From the NCBI GenBank assembly GCA_020881915.1, contig JAJFPB010000010.1, positions 1,798,001 through 1,862,000 of the forward strand: a stretch of DNA of 64,000 nt, given 5' to 3'. A model generated the notes under the pieces. It did no database searches and was not told where the DNA came from. It saw only the letters and a list, made by a program, of their open reading frames with translations. The position numbers were made by a program, and so were the translations under genes. This stretch comes from Paramyrothecium sp. XJ0827 (taxonomy: Eukaryota > Ascomycota > Sordariomycetes > Hypocreales > Stachybotryaceae). Below are positions 21,505 through 34,461 of this stretch, piece by piece (the stretch's first letter is position 1; every line of letters starts with the position of its first letter).

Positions 21505-21849
21505 CTAGTAGCGGCGAGTGCGGAAGTGGCGGCGAGAGCCGCGTCCGTCAGTGCCATGCATGCGACGAGTGCCGGCAGCCTTGACACCAGGGCGACGGGT
21601 CAATGAACCCTTGATTCTCATCAGGGCGCCACTAATCTTGTCTCCCATGCTGGGCTTGCGCTTGTGGTGAACAACGGGAGCATGGGTGGTGGTTGTCACG
21701 GTGTGACGGTGGTGAGTGCGGGCAGGGGCACGACGGCGACTGAACAGGCCACCACGAGTGCGAGGAGCGGCGTGCGAGCGACGGGTGGTGGTGTAGCCAG
21801 TCCTGGCCGGGGCACGGTGGGTAGTGCGGGTGTGACGGCTGCCGAACAT
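21505..21849 (-). CDS. small, very basic Arg/His/Thr-rich protein, probably highly expressed
   Basis: A single exon encodes 114 residues starting MFGSRHTRTTHRAP. Arg, His and Thr dominate (GLFSRRRAPARTHHRHTV; TTTTHAPVVHHKRK). Then comes a short helical piece, SMGDKISGALMRIKGSLTRRP, and a Gly/Arg tail ending GTRRMHGTDGRGSRRHFR. I believe small proteins with this KISGA-LKGSLTR-GTRRMHGTDGRGS pattern are common in Ascomycota, but no role is known to me. The start is preferred over upstream in-frame ATGs because a TATAAAG at 22018-22024 places transcription start near 21990. That leaves an A/C-rich unstructured leader of about 140 nt ending CAATCAAAATG, a style seen in abundant fungal transcripts. 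Confidence 0.75.
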   Translation of the reverse strand: MFGSRHTRTTHRAPARTGYTTTRRSHAAPRTRGGLFSRRRAPARTHHRHTVTTTTHAPVVHHKRKPSMGDKISGALMRIKGSLTRRPGVKAAGTRRMHGTDGRGSRRHFRTRRY

Positions 21850-22873
21850 TTTGATTGGTTGTTGGTTTATTGATTGAGTGGTTGAGTTTGATTTGAAGAT
21901 GTGGGTTGAAGAGGCAAGTGTCTCTTTTGATAAATTGTGGTTGTGAGTGTGGTTGTGGTTGTAGTTGTGTGAGTGTCTGAGAATGAATCGATGGTTGAGG
22001 GGAGAATAACACCAGATCTTTATACACAATGTTGCGACACGAACAGGTTGTACGGATGACGAGCCGTAGCCATGTGGGATGGCATCATGCCATGGTCCGC
22101 AAGAGACATCCACACAGTCGTAATAGCCAGCCGATCATCAACAAGGAGAACAGCTGAAGCGATTTCGCTATCAGCTTGCTGTCAGGATGATGATGGTAAG
22201 GGTCCAAAACTTGGACACAGGTAGAACCCTGTGGCTTGACAACGTCACTGGCAGGGTGGCACAAGCTGCTGATTGGCGGAAATGGCGTGGGCTGCGGGTA
22301 GATGCAGGGTCCTGAGTGTGGCTCGTTTAGCGTGATGTCATCCACACTTTTGCGGGGCCCAGCAGACCGTTCAGCGGATCGCCCTCCCCTCCTCCCTTTT
22401 GGTCTGTCTGCTCTTCCAAGAACCTGCATATTGCCAAACGTCTTTGGCCGACCTGATCTGTGGAGGGGGGTGACGAGAGGGAGTGAGTGGGTTTTGCCAT
22501 GACGCCAGAGGAGCACTTGGCGATGCGGAGGGACGGCAATGCAGGTTACAGCAATCGAGATCTGGAAGCAGGAGAAAGGGTCGACCCTGCGTCTGTTCTG
22601 TCTCCTAAGGGTAATTGGCGGTTCTGGTTGGTTTCTTGAACGGACACGCAAGCTTGCCAGCGAAAACACGCAACAAAACGTGGGACAGCGACGTCAGACA
22701 TTGATACTCGCTTTCTTCCATTGAGCGAGGATCTTTCTATACAGGTATCCATAAATGTATCCGAAAATACATTCTACCGTTACGAAGTGCCCACATAATA
22801 TGGCAAAACTGAAGGGACTCTCTAGCTCAACCAAGCAATGATGGATTTCATCCAAACGGTTCAGAGCACATGA
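21850..22873. other. promoter and intergenic region
   Basis: This holds the TATA box and leader of the 21505-21849 gene and the 3' side of the phosphatase gene. The minus-strand frame at 22085-22669 has no recognisable domain and is not called. Confidence 0.45.
22018..22024 (-). promoter_or_regulatory. TATA box of the small basic protein gene
   Basis: TATAAAG on the minus strand, about 170 bp upstream of the ATG at 21849 and followed by a CAA-rich leader. Confidence 0.55.
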
Positions 22874-23788
22874 CTACGCCGACCTCAGGTTTTTCCTTAT
22901 CGTGTCCACGTCCTCTGCGGAGAAGCCCAGTCCCTCCGTGACGTAGCCATCCCAGCCGCCGTACTCCTCCCGCAGACCCTCCAGGAAGGCGTTCCAGTAC
23001 GCGGGCCGCAGGCTTATCATGTCCACGAGGCCCGGGGTGTCGGTGGATGTGACGCCGAAGGCCCGCATGACGTACGCGAGCAGCTTGTCCCGCGCGGGCT
23101 CGAGGCCGACGCGGGAGAGCATGTAGTCGCGCTCGGCGTCGCGGGCGGAGGTGCCCGCGAGGTGGTGGAGCATGCCGGCCAGGACGCCGGTTCTGTCGCG
23201 GCCAGCTAAAAGTGACAAGAGGTCACGGAGTCAGCCCTGTGAGGAGTTGGGGGAACGGAAGGACAGCGGTTTGCAAATACCGGTGCAGTGGAAGAGGAAC
23301 GCATCGTTTGGGCGGTCCCTGACGTGCTTCAGCACCTCGCGGAAGATGGGCTTGTAGACGTGCGCGATGCTCATCAGCTGCTCCCGCCACGCCGGCACGC
23401 CGTCACCCTCGACGAAGTCGCCGACGGCGGCGTCGCGGTACGGCGCCTCGGTGTCGAGCCACACGTTCTCGACGCCCGGGACGGCGGGCTCCGGGGCCGC
23501 GTCGCGCTCCGAGGACCCCCTCAGGTCGAAGATGCGGGTGACGCGGGCGGCGAGCCAGGCGGAGGCGCCCGGGTCCCCGGCGACGTTGTCGAGCACTGCG
23601 CAGCGGTAGATGCGGCCCGCGGGGATGCCGCTGCCGGGCACGGCGCCGATGTCGCGCGCGTTGATGAGGGCCGGCTGGGGGACGAAGGGCGGGGACGAGA
23701 TGATGGGCTGGAGAATGCCGGCGGGGATTTCCTCCGTAATGTCCGTGGCCAAGAGGGCGTCTAGCTCAGCGAGCGTGCTTTCCGCCAT
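22874..23788 (-). CDS. tyrosine/serine protein phosphatase family protein (Tyr_phosphatase_3 type)
   Basis: Exons 23281-23788 and 22874-23205 encode 279 residues; the 75-bp intron has GTATTT and TTTTAG ends. The catalytic loop is HCTAGRDRTG, with Cys168 and Arg174 matching C-X5-R, and the intron splits the loop right after HCT. Upstream lie the family landmarks NARDIGAVPGSGIPAGRIYR and RIFDLRGSSERDAAPEP, where the Asp-Leu-Arg-Gly segment is typical. After the loop come DRTGVLAGMLHHLAGTS and DAERDYMLSRVGLEPAR. It hydrolyses phosphotyrosine or other phosphomonoesters; substrates in fungi are unknown. No signal peptide is visible, so it is probably cytosolic. Coding G+C is higher than in the flanks. 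Confidence 0.9.
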
Positions 23789-24943
23789 GTTGATGGTGTT
23801 CCTCTCGTGACTTTTCTCTGCTTGAAGGTGTGGTGTTGCGATGCGCGGTGCCACGGAGCACCTTGTAAACGAGCAATGGTTGAGCCGAAATAGACATGCA
23901 AGGTGCAGAGGGCGAAGAAGTGGTAATGGCAAGGCGCGCTTAAATAACCGATCAGCTTCTACGTGTAGCAGCTATCGTGATGCCCTGCTTTCTTCCTCGA
24001 GGCTTCGATCCACGCTGGCCGTGTCTCCAGGCCCGCATCAATCCAAGCCCAGCTGCCATGCAGAGCGGGCGGAGGCGGGCCCTCGGGTGAACAGCACGCT
24101 CCCGTAGGTGTTTGCGCTCCCAGCACAAACGCGCGCCCGCGAGCGGCTGACTGCAGTCACGAAGCGGTGCGAGGCGGCCTTTGATAGGCCCATGGTTCGA
24201 GTGATGAGGCTGTCCGCACAACGATCCTCTTGGGTGCAGCCACGAACGACCGTAAGCAACGGACGTCGTCGAACGGAACAAAAGCTCAATCAGCATGCGC
24301 CCGGGATTTTGACCGAGCAGTCAATACGGGTGCCCGTGTCGCCCTGTCGTGGTCAGTGTGTCGATCCGGCTGGCCGGACCCAAGCTCATCTCGCCCATGT
24401 TCACACGTCTAAGTCGCATTCTTTCCAATCCATACCAATAATTTCACACTCGTCAGCAGTGTCTGATCCCCCAAGATGGCGGGTTTGGAATGGATTTTTC
24501 TCCCGTTGCCTCGACACTTTGAAATATTAAGACATTGAATTGGCCGAGACGGCGGCCGATAAGGAATTTTGCCTCTTCATGTAATGCGCGCTTATCGGTT
24601 GGTGAGTGAAGGGCAGCCGGACCCTCTAGAGATGCCCGTTTTCATGTTGACCGCTTGACCCTCTTCACGGTATCCGTCGCTTTGCTTCCTTTGATCGACT
24701 TGCCGGGTCAATTAGAGGGTAGTGGTTACAGGAGTGATTGTCTGACCATCGTCTTCATCAAACGTCTCGCCCAGGGCTCCATCCGAGTCAAGCGCTGTAT
24801 CTCGAGGGCTCGCAATCGCTGTGAAATTCGAGTGTGCCTCGGGTCCCTGAACCCGGTCAACCAAAGTCACCCTCGTCCCGCTTGGCCTGCTATCGCACTG
24901 CACCGCACCGCACCGTGCCGTGCCGTATCATCTGACACTTGAC
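23789..24943. promoter_or_regulatory. divergent promoter region (phosphatase / amidohydrolase)
   Basis: 1.15 kb between two divergent starts. A CACCG/TGCCG low-complexity tract (24897-24927) lies 17 bp upstream of the amidohydrolase ATG, probably in its leader. No other gene was recognised. Confidence 0.5.
24897..24927. repeat. CACCG/TGCCG pentamer tract in the leader of the amidohydrolase gene
   Basis: Tandem units CACTG, CACCG, CACCG, CACCG, TGCCG, TGCCG. It resembles the tracts at 2405-2450, 10741-10777 and 29721-29740. Confidence 0.7.
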
Positions 24944-26837
24944 ATGCCTGCAACGTCGGTGCTGCTGCGCTGGGGCTGGCCCCTGCTGGCCGCCCTCGTC
25001 GCCATAGTCGTCGCCTACCGCCTCCAGCAGCCTCTGCCCAACTCGCAGTACATCAGCAGGCCGACCAAGTACTGCTACACCAGCGTCAGGACGCACGACA
25101 CCGACAAGCCCTCCGCCAAGTGCTTCACCGTCGAGCACGGCGTCTTCAGAGAGGTCCTGGCTAAGGATGAGCCCAAGGACGAGGCGCATGGCTCTGTGGA
25201 CGACTCCGCCGATGCCGAGGTGAACGGACATGTCATCCCTGGCCTGTGGGATGGCCACGGACACTTGCTGCAGTACGGCGAGTTCCTCCACTCCGTCGAT
25301 CTGTTTGGTTCCGCCTCTCTCGACGAGGCCCGCCGGCGCGTCAAGGAGTACATCGAGGACAACCCGGGCGCCGGCACCAACTCATCGTGGATCCGTGGTG
25401 TTGGCTGGGACCAGACCCTGCTTGGCCGGATGCCAACTGCCGTGAGCCCTCACCCATGAGCGGATGAAGATCCATCCAAGGTGCACACACCGTGCTGACA
25501 TTGATTTCCCAGGCCGACATTGAGGAGGACGAGCAGCTCAAGGGCATCTACATGATGCTCGACCGCATCGACGTCCACTGCGCGTGGGTCTCCCAGGCCG
25601 TCCTCGACCTGCTGCCCGCCGACCTCCCGGACGTGCCCGGCGGCGACATCGTCCGCGACCCGGGCATGGGCGTCTTCTGCGACAACGCCATGGACTACGT
25701 CACCTCGCTGTGGCCGCAGCCCGGCCCCGTCGTCCGGTCCGCCATGGTCCGGAGCGCCATGGCCTCGCTCAACGAGCACGGCATCGTCGGCATGCACGAC
25801 GCCGGCGTCACGCCCGAGAACCTGCGCCTCTACTCCGTGGGCGCCGACTCGGACGACTGGACCGTCAGGGTGTACGCCATGCTGGAGTGCCGGACGCGCA
25901 ACGCCTTCTGCCCCGGCGACGCCGTCCGCCAGGCTCGTCCCGACCGTAAATTCATCGTCCGGAGTGTCAAGCTCTTTGCTGGTAAGCACGGGCCCAAAGG
26001 CTATTTATTCCCAGTGACTTAGGACAACCTGAAACTAAACGTGATCATGCAGATGGAGCTCTCGGCAGCTGGGGCAGCGCCATGATCGAGCCCTACACCG
26101 ACAACCCATCGACCTCAGGCTCGCTCCTCGTCAACGCCTCCACCCTCACGCAGGTCGCCAAGCTGTGGGCCGGCGCCGGTTTCCAGGTCAACATCCACGC
26201 CATCGGCGACCTGGCGAACCGCTACGCCATCGACGCCCTGGAGGCCGCCCTGCAGCAGGAGTGCCCCGTCGGCGACCTGGCCGAGTGCCAGGCCCGGCAC
26301 CGCTTCCGCATCGAACACGCCCAGATCGTCCACCCGGACGACCAGCGCCGCCTACGCGCCCTCGGCATCATCCCCTCCATCCAGCCCACCCACGCCACCT
26401 CGGACATGAAGTACGCCCTGGACAGGCTCGGCGCGCAGCGCCTGCGCGACGAGGCGTACCGCATGCGGAGCGTCCTCGACGCGAAGCCCGTCCTCGGCAG
26501 CGACTTCCCCGTCGAACCCGCCGACCCCTTCCAGGGCATCTACGCCGCCGTCGCGAGGAAGAGCCCGCACACGGGCCTCGGCGCCGGCGGCAGCCAGGAC
26601 GGCTGGCACACGGAGGAGGCCCTCAGCCTCGACGAGGCGCTGTGGGGCTTCACCAGGGGCGTGGCCCACGGCGCGTTCCTGGAGGACAGGGCCGGCGTCA
26701 TCAGGGAGGGCGCCTTTGCCGACTGGGTGGTTCTGGACGAGCCGTTGGAGCAGGGCATGGACCTGGAGAAGCTGCGCAACATCAGGGTCAGGGAGACGTG
26801 GGTCGGGGGAAGGAGGGTCTATGCCCGAGAGGATTAA
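24944..26837 (+). CDS. membrane-anchored amidohydrolase of the YtcJ type (Amidohydro_3)
   Basis: Exons 24944-25441, 25513-25981 and 26053-26837 encode 583 residues; introns are 71 bp each (GTGAGC/CCCAG; GTAAGC/TGCAG). Residues about 11-25 (GWPLLAALVAIVVAY) form an N-terminal membrane anchor or signal anchor. Metal-site motifs are in order: VIPGLWDGHGHLLQYGE (the HxH pair His105/His107), the likely bridging lysine in VKLFADGALGSWG (Lys319), NIHAIGDLANR (His371), FRIEHAQIVHP (His411) and VLGSDFPVEPADP (Asp near 467). Length and motif order match YtcJ-like metal-dependent amide or cyclic-amide hydrolases. The substrate is unknown. The coding sequence is very GC-rich, so long shadow frames occur on both strands. 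It converges on the acyltransferase gene. Confidence 0.93.
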
Positions 26838-27530
26838 GATACAACCAGTCAATCGCAAGCTGTTGGAAGCAACTGTAATGCCAAAAAAAAGCGACTGAAG
26901 GCTAAATCAATTGATAGACAGCAATAGAAGGGAGTTGTCACGTTACTACTGGCTTAAGCGTACGCTGTTCCCTACTGCGTAGGCAACATTCACGGCCTCC
27001 CTTCCGAGGCCTTGGTCGCCAAATGAATTATTGCACTGTGCCACAATGAAAGCACATGCTCTGAACACAGGCGACTTGAGTCGAAGCGCAGCCTCAGTTA
27101 TGAAGTCGGCCAATCCGGTCCGCGCTGGAGCAGTACTTATAAGAGTAAGAGTGATAGACCTCATTCAGCACAATGCAACAAGCACAAGAGGTTCTCGAGT
27201 TGAAGTTGAATAATGTTCTCTTGAATAGGTAGCTAGCTACTGCTCGTCATGATGGAGAACTGCTGACAAAAGGAGAGAAAATGTGAATGGGTATGTTCCC
27301 CTCCGGGTTCTAATCTGGTCCCGGCCACCAAAATAACATAATGAATCCACTGGAGAACACTAGGTTCTCGAATAATCCGTGCTAGTCGCCATCCAAACGC
27401 CGTGAAATGAATTTTTATCATGTGCAGATGCCGAAACGTGCAATCAATGCCAGTAACACCGCGTCCCCGCCTTGGTCCTCCCGAGAAACGAGTGTTCGGC
27501 TGCCTCCCAGACCCATTTCTATGTACTATT
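26838..27530. other. convergent intergenic region
   Basis: 693 bp of AT-richer 3' flanking sequence between the amidohydrolase and acyltransferase stops. No gene was recognised. Confidence 0.45.
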
Positions 27531-29203
27531 TCATGACTTGACGATGAGCTTGTTCTCAAACCATTTGGCAAACTTCACCGTCGGGATGTCGACGGCACGC
27601 CAGAAGACGTCAGCCCACCAGATAACTGTGGGAATAACAAAGAGTGAGCCCAAGATGAACCCAACATTGTACTGACCACCCTCGACCCCCGTTACGCCGT
27701 AGGCCCACTTCTCGAAGTGATAGCCCACGGTGTGCATTGCCGGTCCATGCATGAGGTAAATGGCGTACGAGATCTTGCCAAAGTACTGAACAACGCCTGA
27801 GTTGAAGAAGCGTTGCCAGCAGGGCGAGTGGCCTACAGCGAGGACGAAGATGACGGCGCCAACGGACTGCCAGTATCGGTACCCTTCCACGCTCCACCAT
27901 TCAGGAATGAGCGAGGTGAGATAAACCCAGCCAGGGGTCATGTGGCCGCGAGAATCGGGCTGGCACATCAGATACAAGGCGCCAATGCTAACCAAGAACC
28001 AAAATGCAGGCTTAAGCTTAAGGCGGTTGGCAATGGACACGGGAGGAACAATCTCCTCCTTGAGGGGGAGGGCCGGCGAAGAAACATGGGCCCCTCTGAT
28101 GTGGTCCATTTCGGCGAGCAGCATGCCGCAGAAGAAAAGGATGAGTTCCCAGCGAGAGTAGCGGTACGATAACCACATGCAGCCAGCGACACTCAAGAAC
28201 CTCCATCGAGTTTGAAGGCGAGCAGTGCCGAGGATGGTAAGAAAAAGAAAGAGCGAGCATCGGAATTCGACGGGAATTGTCCACAGATGAACGTCATAAG
28301 CTGTTGATCCTGTTAGTAAAAATAATAAAAAATCCATGTCCAGCATGCAATGTGCCGAGATTGGGGTGAAAAGGTCCAGGGGAAGTACGTACACATCCTT
28401 GCGGCACCGGCGTCCCAGGTGAAGACATTGAGAGACCTGAACATTTCCCAAGCCCAATCCTGGAGCTGAGCGTAACCATCTTCCATCCTGTTCGGGTGTG
28501 GCTCCACAACGTTCTTCATGTAAGTCCTGTCGTTTGCAAACTCGCGAGTCCACTCATAGGCACCAATGCGTAGCAGGCCGATAATCATGAGGGTGGAGAT
28601 TGCCGTTGGTAAATACAGGCGAATGCCTCGGCGGAAGATGAGAGAGCTCATGGTGGTTGCAAGGTCGGCATGAGACTGGCTGCGGATAAGCTTTGTCGGG
28701 CGATAGGACAAGGCATAACCCGAGATGACAAAGAAGACGCAAACAGCAGCCGGACCTTGATACCATAATCGGAGGAAAGGCAGCTTCAAAATGTGATAGT
28801 TGGTCTCATCGCAGCCGTAGCTCTCGGCGATAACGAAAGCTTGGTAGAAGTAGTGGCAGAAGAAGACGAAAAGTGCGGCGAGGCCACGCATGCCATCGAG
28901 GTAGGCGGTCGGGGCCAGCTTGGCAGGTCGGATTTGTTCACGGGCATGGCGGCCCTGGAGGAAACTGGGGACGAGGAAGACCAGGAAGCGAATAACAGTA
29001 CGCCAGGGAGCACATCGTAGTGGCGGGGCGGCGGCCATCGAGGACCACGAAGACCATGAGGTCCAGCGGTGAAGCTTGAATCTGGATTCTAGGTCGACAT
29101 GGCCGCTCTCGCTCTCAAGATCTGAGAGACTCCTGGTGTCTTCCAGAAGGTTCACCTTTTCCTCGTAGGTGTAGGAGTGTTTGGAGGGGGCGTATCCGTT
29201 CAT
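27531..29203 (-). CDS. acyltransferase-3 family integral membrane protein
   Basis: Exons 28393-29203 and 27531-28300 encode 526 residues. The 92-bp intron (28301-28392) starts GTACGT and ends CAACAG; alternative nearby joins create stops, which fixes the splice. The N-terminal 90 residues are hydrophilic. The AT3 hallmark YLDGMRGLAALFVFFCHYF follows near residue 100, with the conserved Arg and His. PAAVCVFFVISGYALSYRP comes next, then many membrane segments. Exon 2 opens with YDVHLWTIPVEFRCSLFLFL, another family landmark, and ends with GKISYAIYLMHGPAMHT before the last helices. Such proteins O-acylate sugars, lipids or secondary metabolites; the substrate cannot be told. No biosynthetic cluster surrounds it. 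Confidence 0.9.
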
Positions 29204-29570
29204 TGTCCAGCAACATACAGATGTGTGCGAGTGTAGGCGAGTTTCCTTCTCTACTAAAGGATGCGTGTATAAACAGACGCCAGTGAGTCAAGGAGAGGAA
29301 ATCGGATGTAGGGTCGTAAGAGAGAAGCGGAGAGAGGGAGAGGACAAGCCTCTTCGAGGGTGGGCAGCGAAGGACGTGCAAACGCGGACGAACAATACCC
29401 TCTCTCTTTCTAACAAACAGAATGAATAACAAGAACGATTCACGGGAATGAACAGGATATTGGAGGAAAGAAGCACGGGTAGAGAAAAGAGAAGGAGGGA
29501 GCAGGAGGAAGGAAATAGGAAACAGGAAAGATACAGAAAGAACGACGGGGGAGAGGAAGTGGTTTTGCGT

Positions 29571-29590
29571 TTTGGTTTGGTTTGGTTTGG
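29571..29590. repeat. (TTTGG)4 microsatellite
   Basis: Four tandem TTTGG units upstream of the acyltransferase gene. Confidence 0.85.
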
Positions 29591-29720
29591 CTCAGGGACA
29601 ATGTCATTGCCAATGCGATCGACCTCACACAGGCGTTTAGTCTTTGTCCAATCTTCCATACCTTGCAGTACAGTACCGTACTGTACCTTCCCTTACCTCA
29701 GATTTCCTTCTACTCCAACA

Positions 29721-29740
29721 CCGTGCCGTGCTTTGCTGCA
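29721..29740. repeat. CCGTG/CTTTG low-complexity tract
   Basis: Imperfect units CCGTG CCGTG CTTTG CTGCA. It shares the CCGTGCCGTGCT core with the tract in the eIF2-beta first intron; a related CAGTACAGTACCGTACTGTA stretch lies just before it (about 29668-29687). Confidence 0.6.
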
Positions 29741-31252
29741 CACAGCCGCGAGGTACAGCAGCAAGCAGGTCAAGCCTTGGCCGGCAGCATGGCCCAGCGT
29801 TTCTTCCTCAACGGGGCCGGAACAGGAGCAGGGGTTGGACCCTGGCCATGTGGTGGAGAGGTCTCTCCATCGCAAGACAGGGAGCGCTTCAGACATGCAC
29901 AGTGGACTGTGGGGTAGGGGCGTCGGCCTAGCGAAGCCGCGGGTGCAAAGGCGCTTGGTCCTTGGTCCTTGGTCAGGACCTTGTTGCGTTTGCTGCTAGC
30001 AGGAAACAGAAGACACACGATCTAGCCCTCGAGAAACAATTGGCATCAAGGGGGGAGGGTCAAGTGCGGAGTGGGAAAGGTATCTTGCATCAAGTTGAGC
30101 CTAGATGGCCTGGGCATGGGCTAAGGTGGGAGACGGAGCTCCTTTGCTTTGTGAGGGTTTGAAAATCCGCTGATGAACAAACATGTGAGCAGCAAAGGTG
30201 CGTCGGGCACGGGTCACATGAAAATAAAGAAGGGGGAAATACAGACGGCACCTAACGTCCATCAACAGAGACAAACCACAAACCCTCTTGCAACCACTCC
30301 ACTTGTGGGAGTATCTGGGGTAGACAGACGTCTAGCTGCGCAAGCACTCCAGAGGACCCAGAAGGGGGGAGATGGTGATGAGCTCAAGTGGTCCACCGAC
30401 ATTACGCACGCTTCCAGGCTCGCCAAAAGCTCGCCAATGGGCACGTTGGTGCGCTTGCAGCGACCCCCTGCGAAGCTGGCAACTGGGCTCTGGATAACAC
30501 GGCAAGCTATTGAAGATCGATCGAAGATTGGCGGCACGGTTTGGCTTGTGTACAGACGTCGGTCGTGCATTTCAATGCTGATGAAGACAGGCCATATTGG
30601 ATTTGGTGCAACACACTTAAAGGTGCCGGACGGAGTATACAGCACCTCAAGGTGCCTCACCTAAAGCATTTGGCCGGAGGGAGTGAACATTGGAGGTGCA
30701 CGCCCCTCCCGCTCCCTTGCCCCTGTGGCTGCTGTTCGGCGGCTGTTCGGGTACCTGGCACGCGCTCCAAAAATGGTTCCAGCGATGCCGCATCACACAC
30801 ATCCCACTTTACCTACTTCAAAACCTGCGAACTGGTACCTAATGGTAGGAGAAACATCACACCAGACCGCTGGTATCCTTTCATTCCTTCGATCATGGAA
30901 CGACTCTTTGCTTCTGCGCTTAGTACACAACGTCCATGCACAACTTGGCAGCGGGAGTTGGAACCCTGCCGTTGCTTTGTTTGTAACATGCCGGAAAGCA
31001 GGCCCATTTCTCGCTTGTTCGGCAGTGCACGGCGCAATGCAACCCTAGGTATCCTCCGCCATCCTCCGCCCGCCCCATCCGCCGCTGCGATTCCCGTGTC
31101 GGACGGCGCTCTAGCCGGGGCGAAGAGGGCCACCAGGCTGGCTAGCAACTTTATGCACCGTCGGCTGGCCCTTTGATATGATGATCTGTTGGTGTCCCTG
31201 CGCGATGCGGAGCGGGAAAGTTCAACCAGGCTGGGACGAAAATGCGAAGAAT

Positions 31253-31275
31253 CAAGACAAGACAAGACAAGACAG
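31253..31275. repeat. (CAAGA)n microsatellite
   Basis: Four tandem CAAGA-type units in the gene-free region. Confidence 0.8.
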
Positions 31276-33248
31276 TGACGATCGGTGGCCGGCAGGGAAG
31301 CGCAGCAAGATGAGAAGAATTGTCGGACATACGCGCTGATTTCATGGTTTGGACCTGTCGATACTTTCGCTATTCGGTAGGTCGTGGGGTTTTGGATTTT
31401 GCATCAACACCCTGTCGGCCTGTCCCATCGCCTACACAATGCCACTAGGTCCCGCTTGGGCGTCTCTCTCCCATGCCGACGAAGCTAACTTATCGATACA
31501 AATTACCGTAGAAGCCCTGGGCGACGCCGGTAAATCTACAGGGCACCCAGGGGAACGAAAGCTTGTCTTCGAAACCGACTCGCCTTGGCATCGATTGGTT
31601 CGCTGCACGCACCACGCGCCCATCCCCCTGGATCCGCCCCCCGAATGCTACTCTTTTTAGTGTTGCTTGACGGCACGCCTTGTCTTCTCTAACGTCACCA
31701 GCTGCTTTGGGAAGGCAGGATTCGATTCGAGCGCCGTTCCTCCCCTTGATCCCGCACCGGCCAGCATTCTGTTGCGACATCTTGGGCGGTTTCCATCTTT
31801 TACGCTGTCAATGTGCATTCGACGACCCACCCCAGCCCCCGGTGATCGCCCTCACCTCGTCCAAAGCATCCATATTTATACCGGGACTATCCAAGGACCG
31901 TCTGCCGCTGAGTGATGATCAGCGTCGTCTCAAACAAACGACCGCTCCACAGCATTACGACGACTCTGAATCAACGACTTCTACTTGCCATTTCGCTCGC
32001 TATCTGATGCGCCACTTCTCCCCTTTTCCAACCGTTCAATTTACGGATGACGGAGCTATAACAGTTCATGACGGCAGAGATATAGCACAGTACATTCGAT
32101 TCATCCTGCTTAGCGTATTGGACTAAGATGGTGCGAGAGTAGTAGGTAGGGGGTGCATTTCTCATCCACCACCTCGCCGTGTTTCGCGCTAGGTATCGGG
32201 TTGGGAGACGGCACGAGGGAAACGACGTTTTGCCGTTTTCTGCCTCACAGCTCGACTTCATGTAACGCGGGCAGTCTCTGACTCGCCTTGCCAAACACGA
32301 CTCCCAAACTGCCGCCGTTGCTATTTTCCACCATAAACCGGGCGTCGGCACCGACTCTCGCACCCGTCGCCCTTCCACGAAACCCAGTTCTCCTCCGCCA
32401 AGCCGACGTGGAAGAGATGAATCTGTTGCATGGCGCTTTTATAAGGACCAAGGCCCTTTTTCGACAAGAACTCATTGAGACGCTCCTGGTGTGAAGAGTT
32501 GCACGAGAACTGGCCGCGTGATGCCCAAAAAATGTCGCTCGGATTCCCGACCTGAATCTGCCAAGTCCAGGATAAAACTCGTTCAGCAATGTCCTGAATC
32601 ACCAAACCACCCTGGCTGACATGATTGGTGTTGTAGCTGGCGACGAAGCTGTCATGCCTTTGTTGCATAATCTCGACATAATTATTATGCACAAATGTAG
32701 CTGCACAAATGAGATCTTGCTCCCATTTCCAAAATCGGAAGGCGACTTAGTCACGACACATGGGATTGTGTCTATTTTTACTATTCTTGACCTCTTCCGT
32801 CTGCTTCATTCTTTGTGAGGATGAATTGAGGATGCAAATCTCCATCTCGGATTTTCACTCGGACTCGAATCTTGTCTCAATGCTGAAGACCTATTCTTAC
32901 AACCATGCTATCACCACATACAAGCATCTCGCATTTGTGGTCCAGGTCCGAGCAATCATGCCTATTCTTGTTCGAAACCAGGCCAAAGGCGGCCTTTGTC
33001 ATGTTGATATATACGAATATCTAGGAAGTTGCGAGTATCTATCATCAATTGATGCCACAGTGTCCGCTAAATTAAGAATCAGTGGCAATGAAGCAGTGTG
33101 CGCTAATCAACGCAAATACCATCGTAATGGTACGTTTTTCTGGTCCTCAGATCCAGCCCGTGCCGTACAAATATCGAAAACGCCAAATCGTGAAACAAAC
33201 GCCATCCATCCATTAACCATATCCATAATTGCCGTCATCATCCATCCC

Positions 33249-34461
<1,213 letters not shown>

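Larger units (their letters stand above)
29204..33248. other. 4-kb gene-free region
   Basis: The left part is upstream of the acyltransferase gene and contains purine-rich and GTTTG-repeat low-complexity sequence. No supportable gene was found: frames such as 30541-31176 +, 31680-32126 + and 32245-32692 - overlap antisense frames and show no domains. A frame at 32760-33353 + runs into the ALAD gene antisense and is rejected. A CAAGA repeat lies at 31253-31275. Confidence 0.45.

Noticed and set aside
21850..22113. N-terminal extension of the small basic protein
   Set aside because: It crosses the leader and TATA box and is low complexity (His/Asn).
26165..26878. 237-codon frame within the amidohydrolase gene
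   Set aside because: Arg/Pro-rich shadow frame of a GC-rich coding exon whose true frame has full metal-site motifs.
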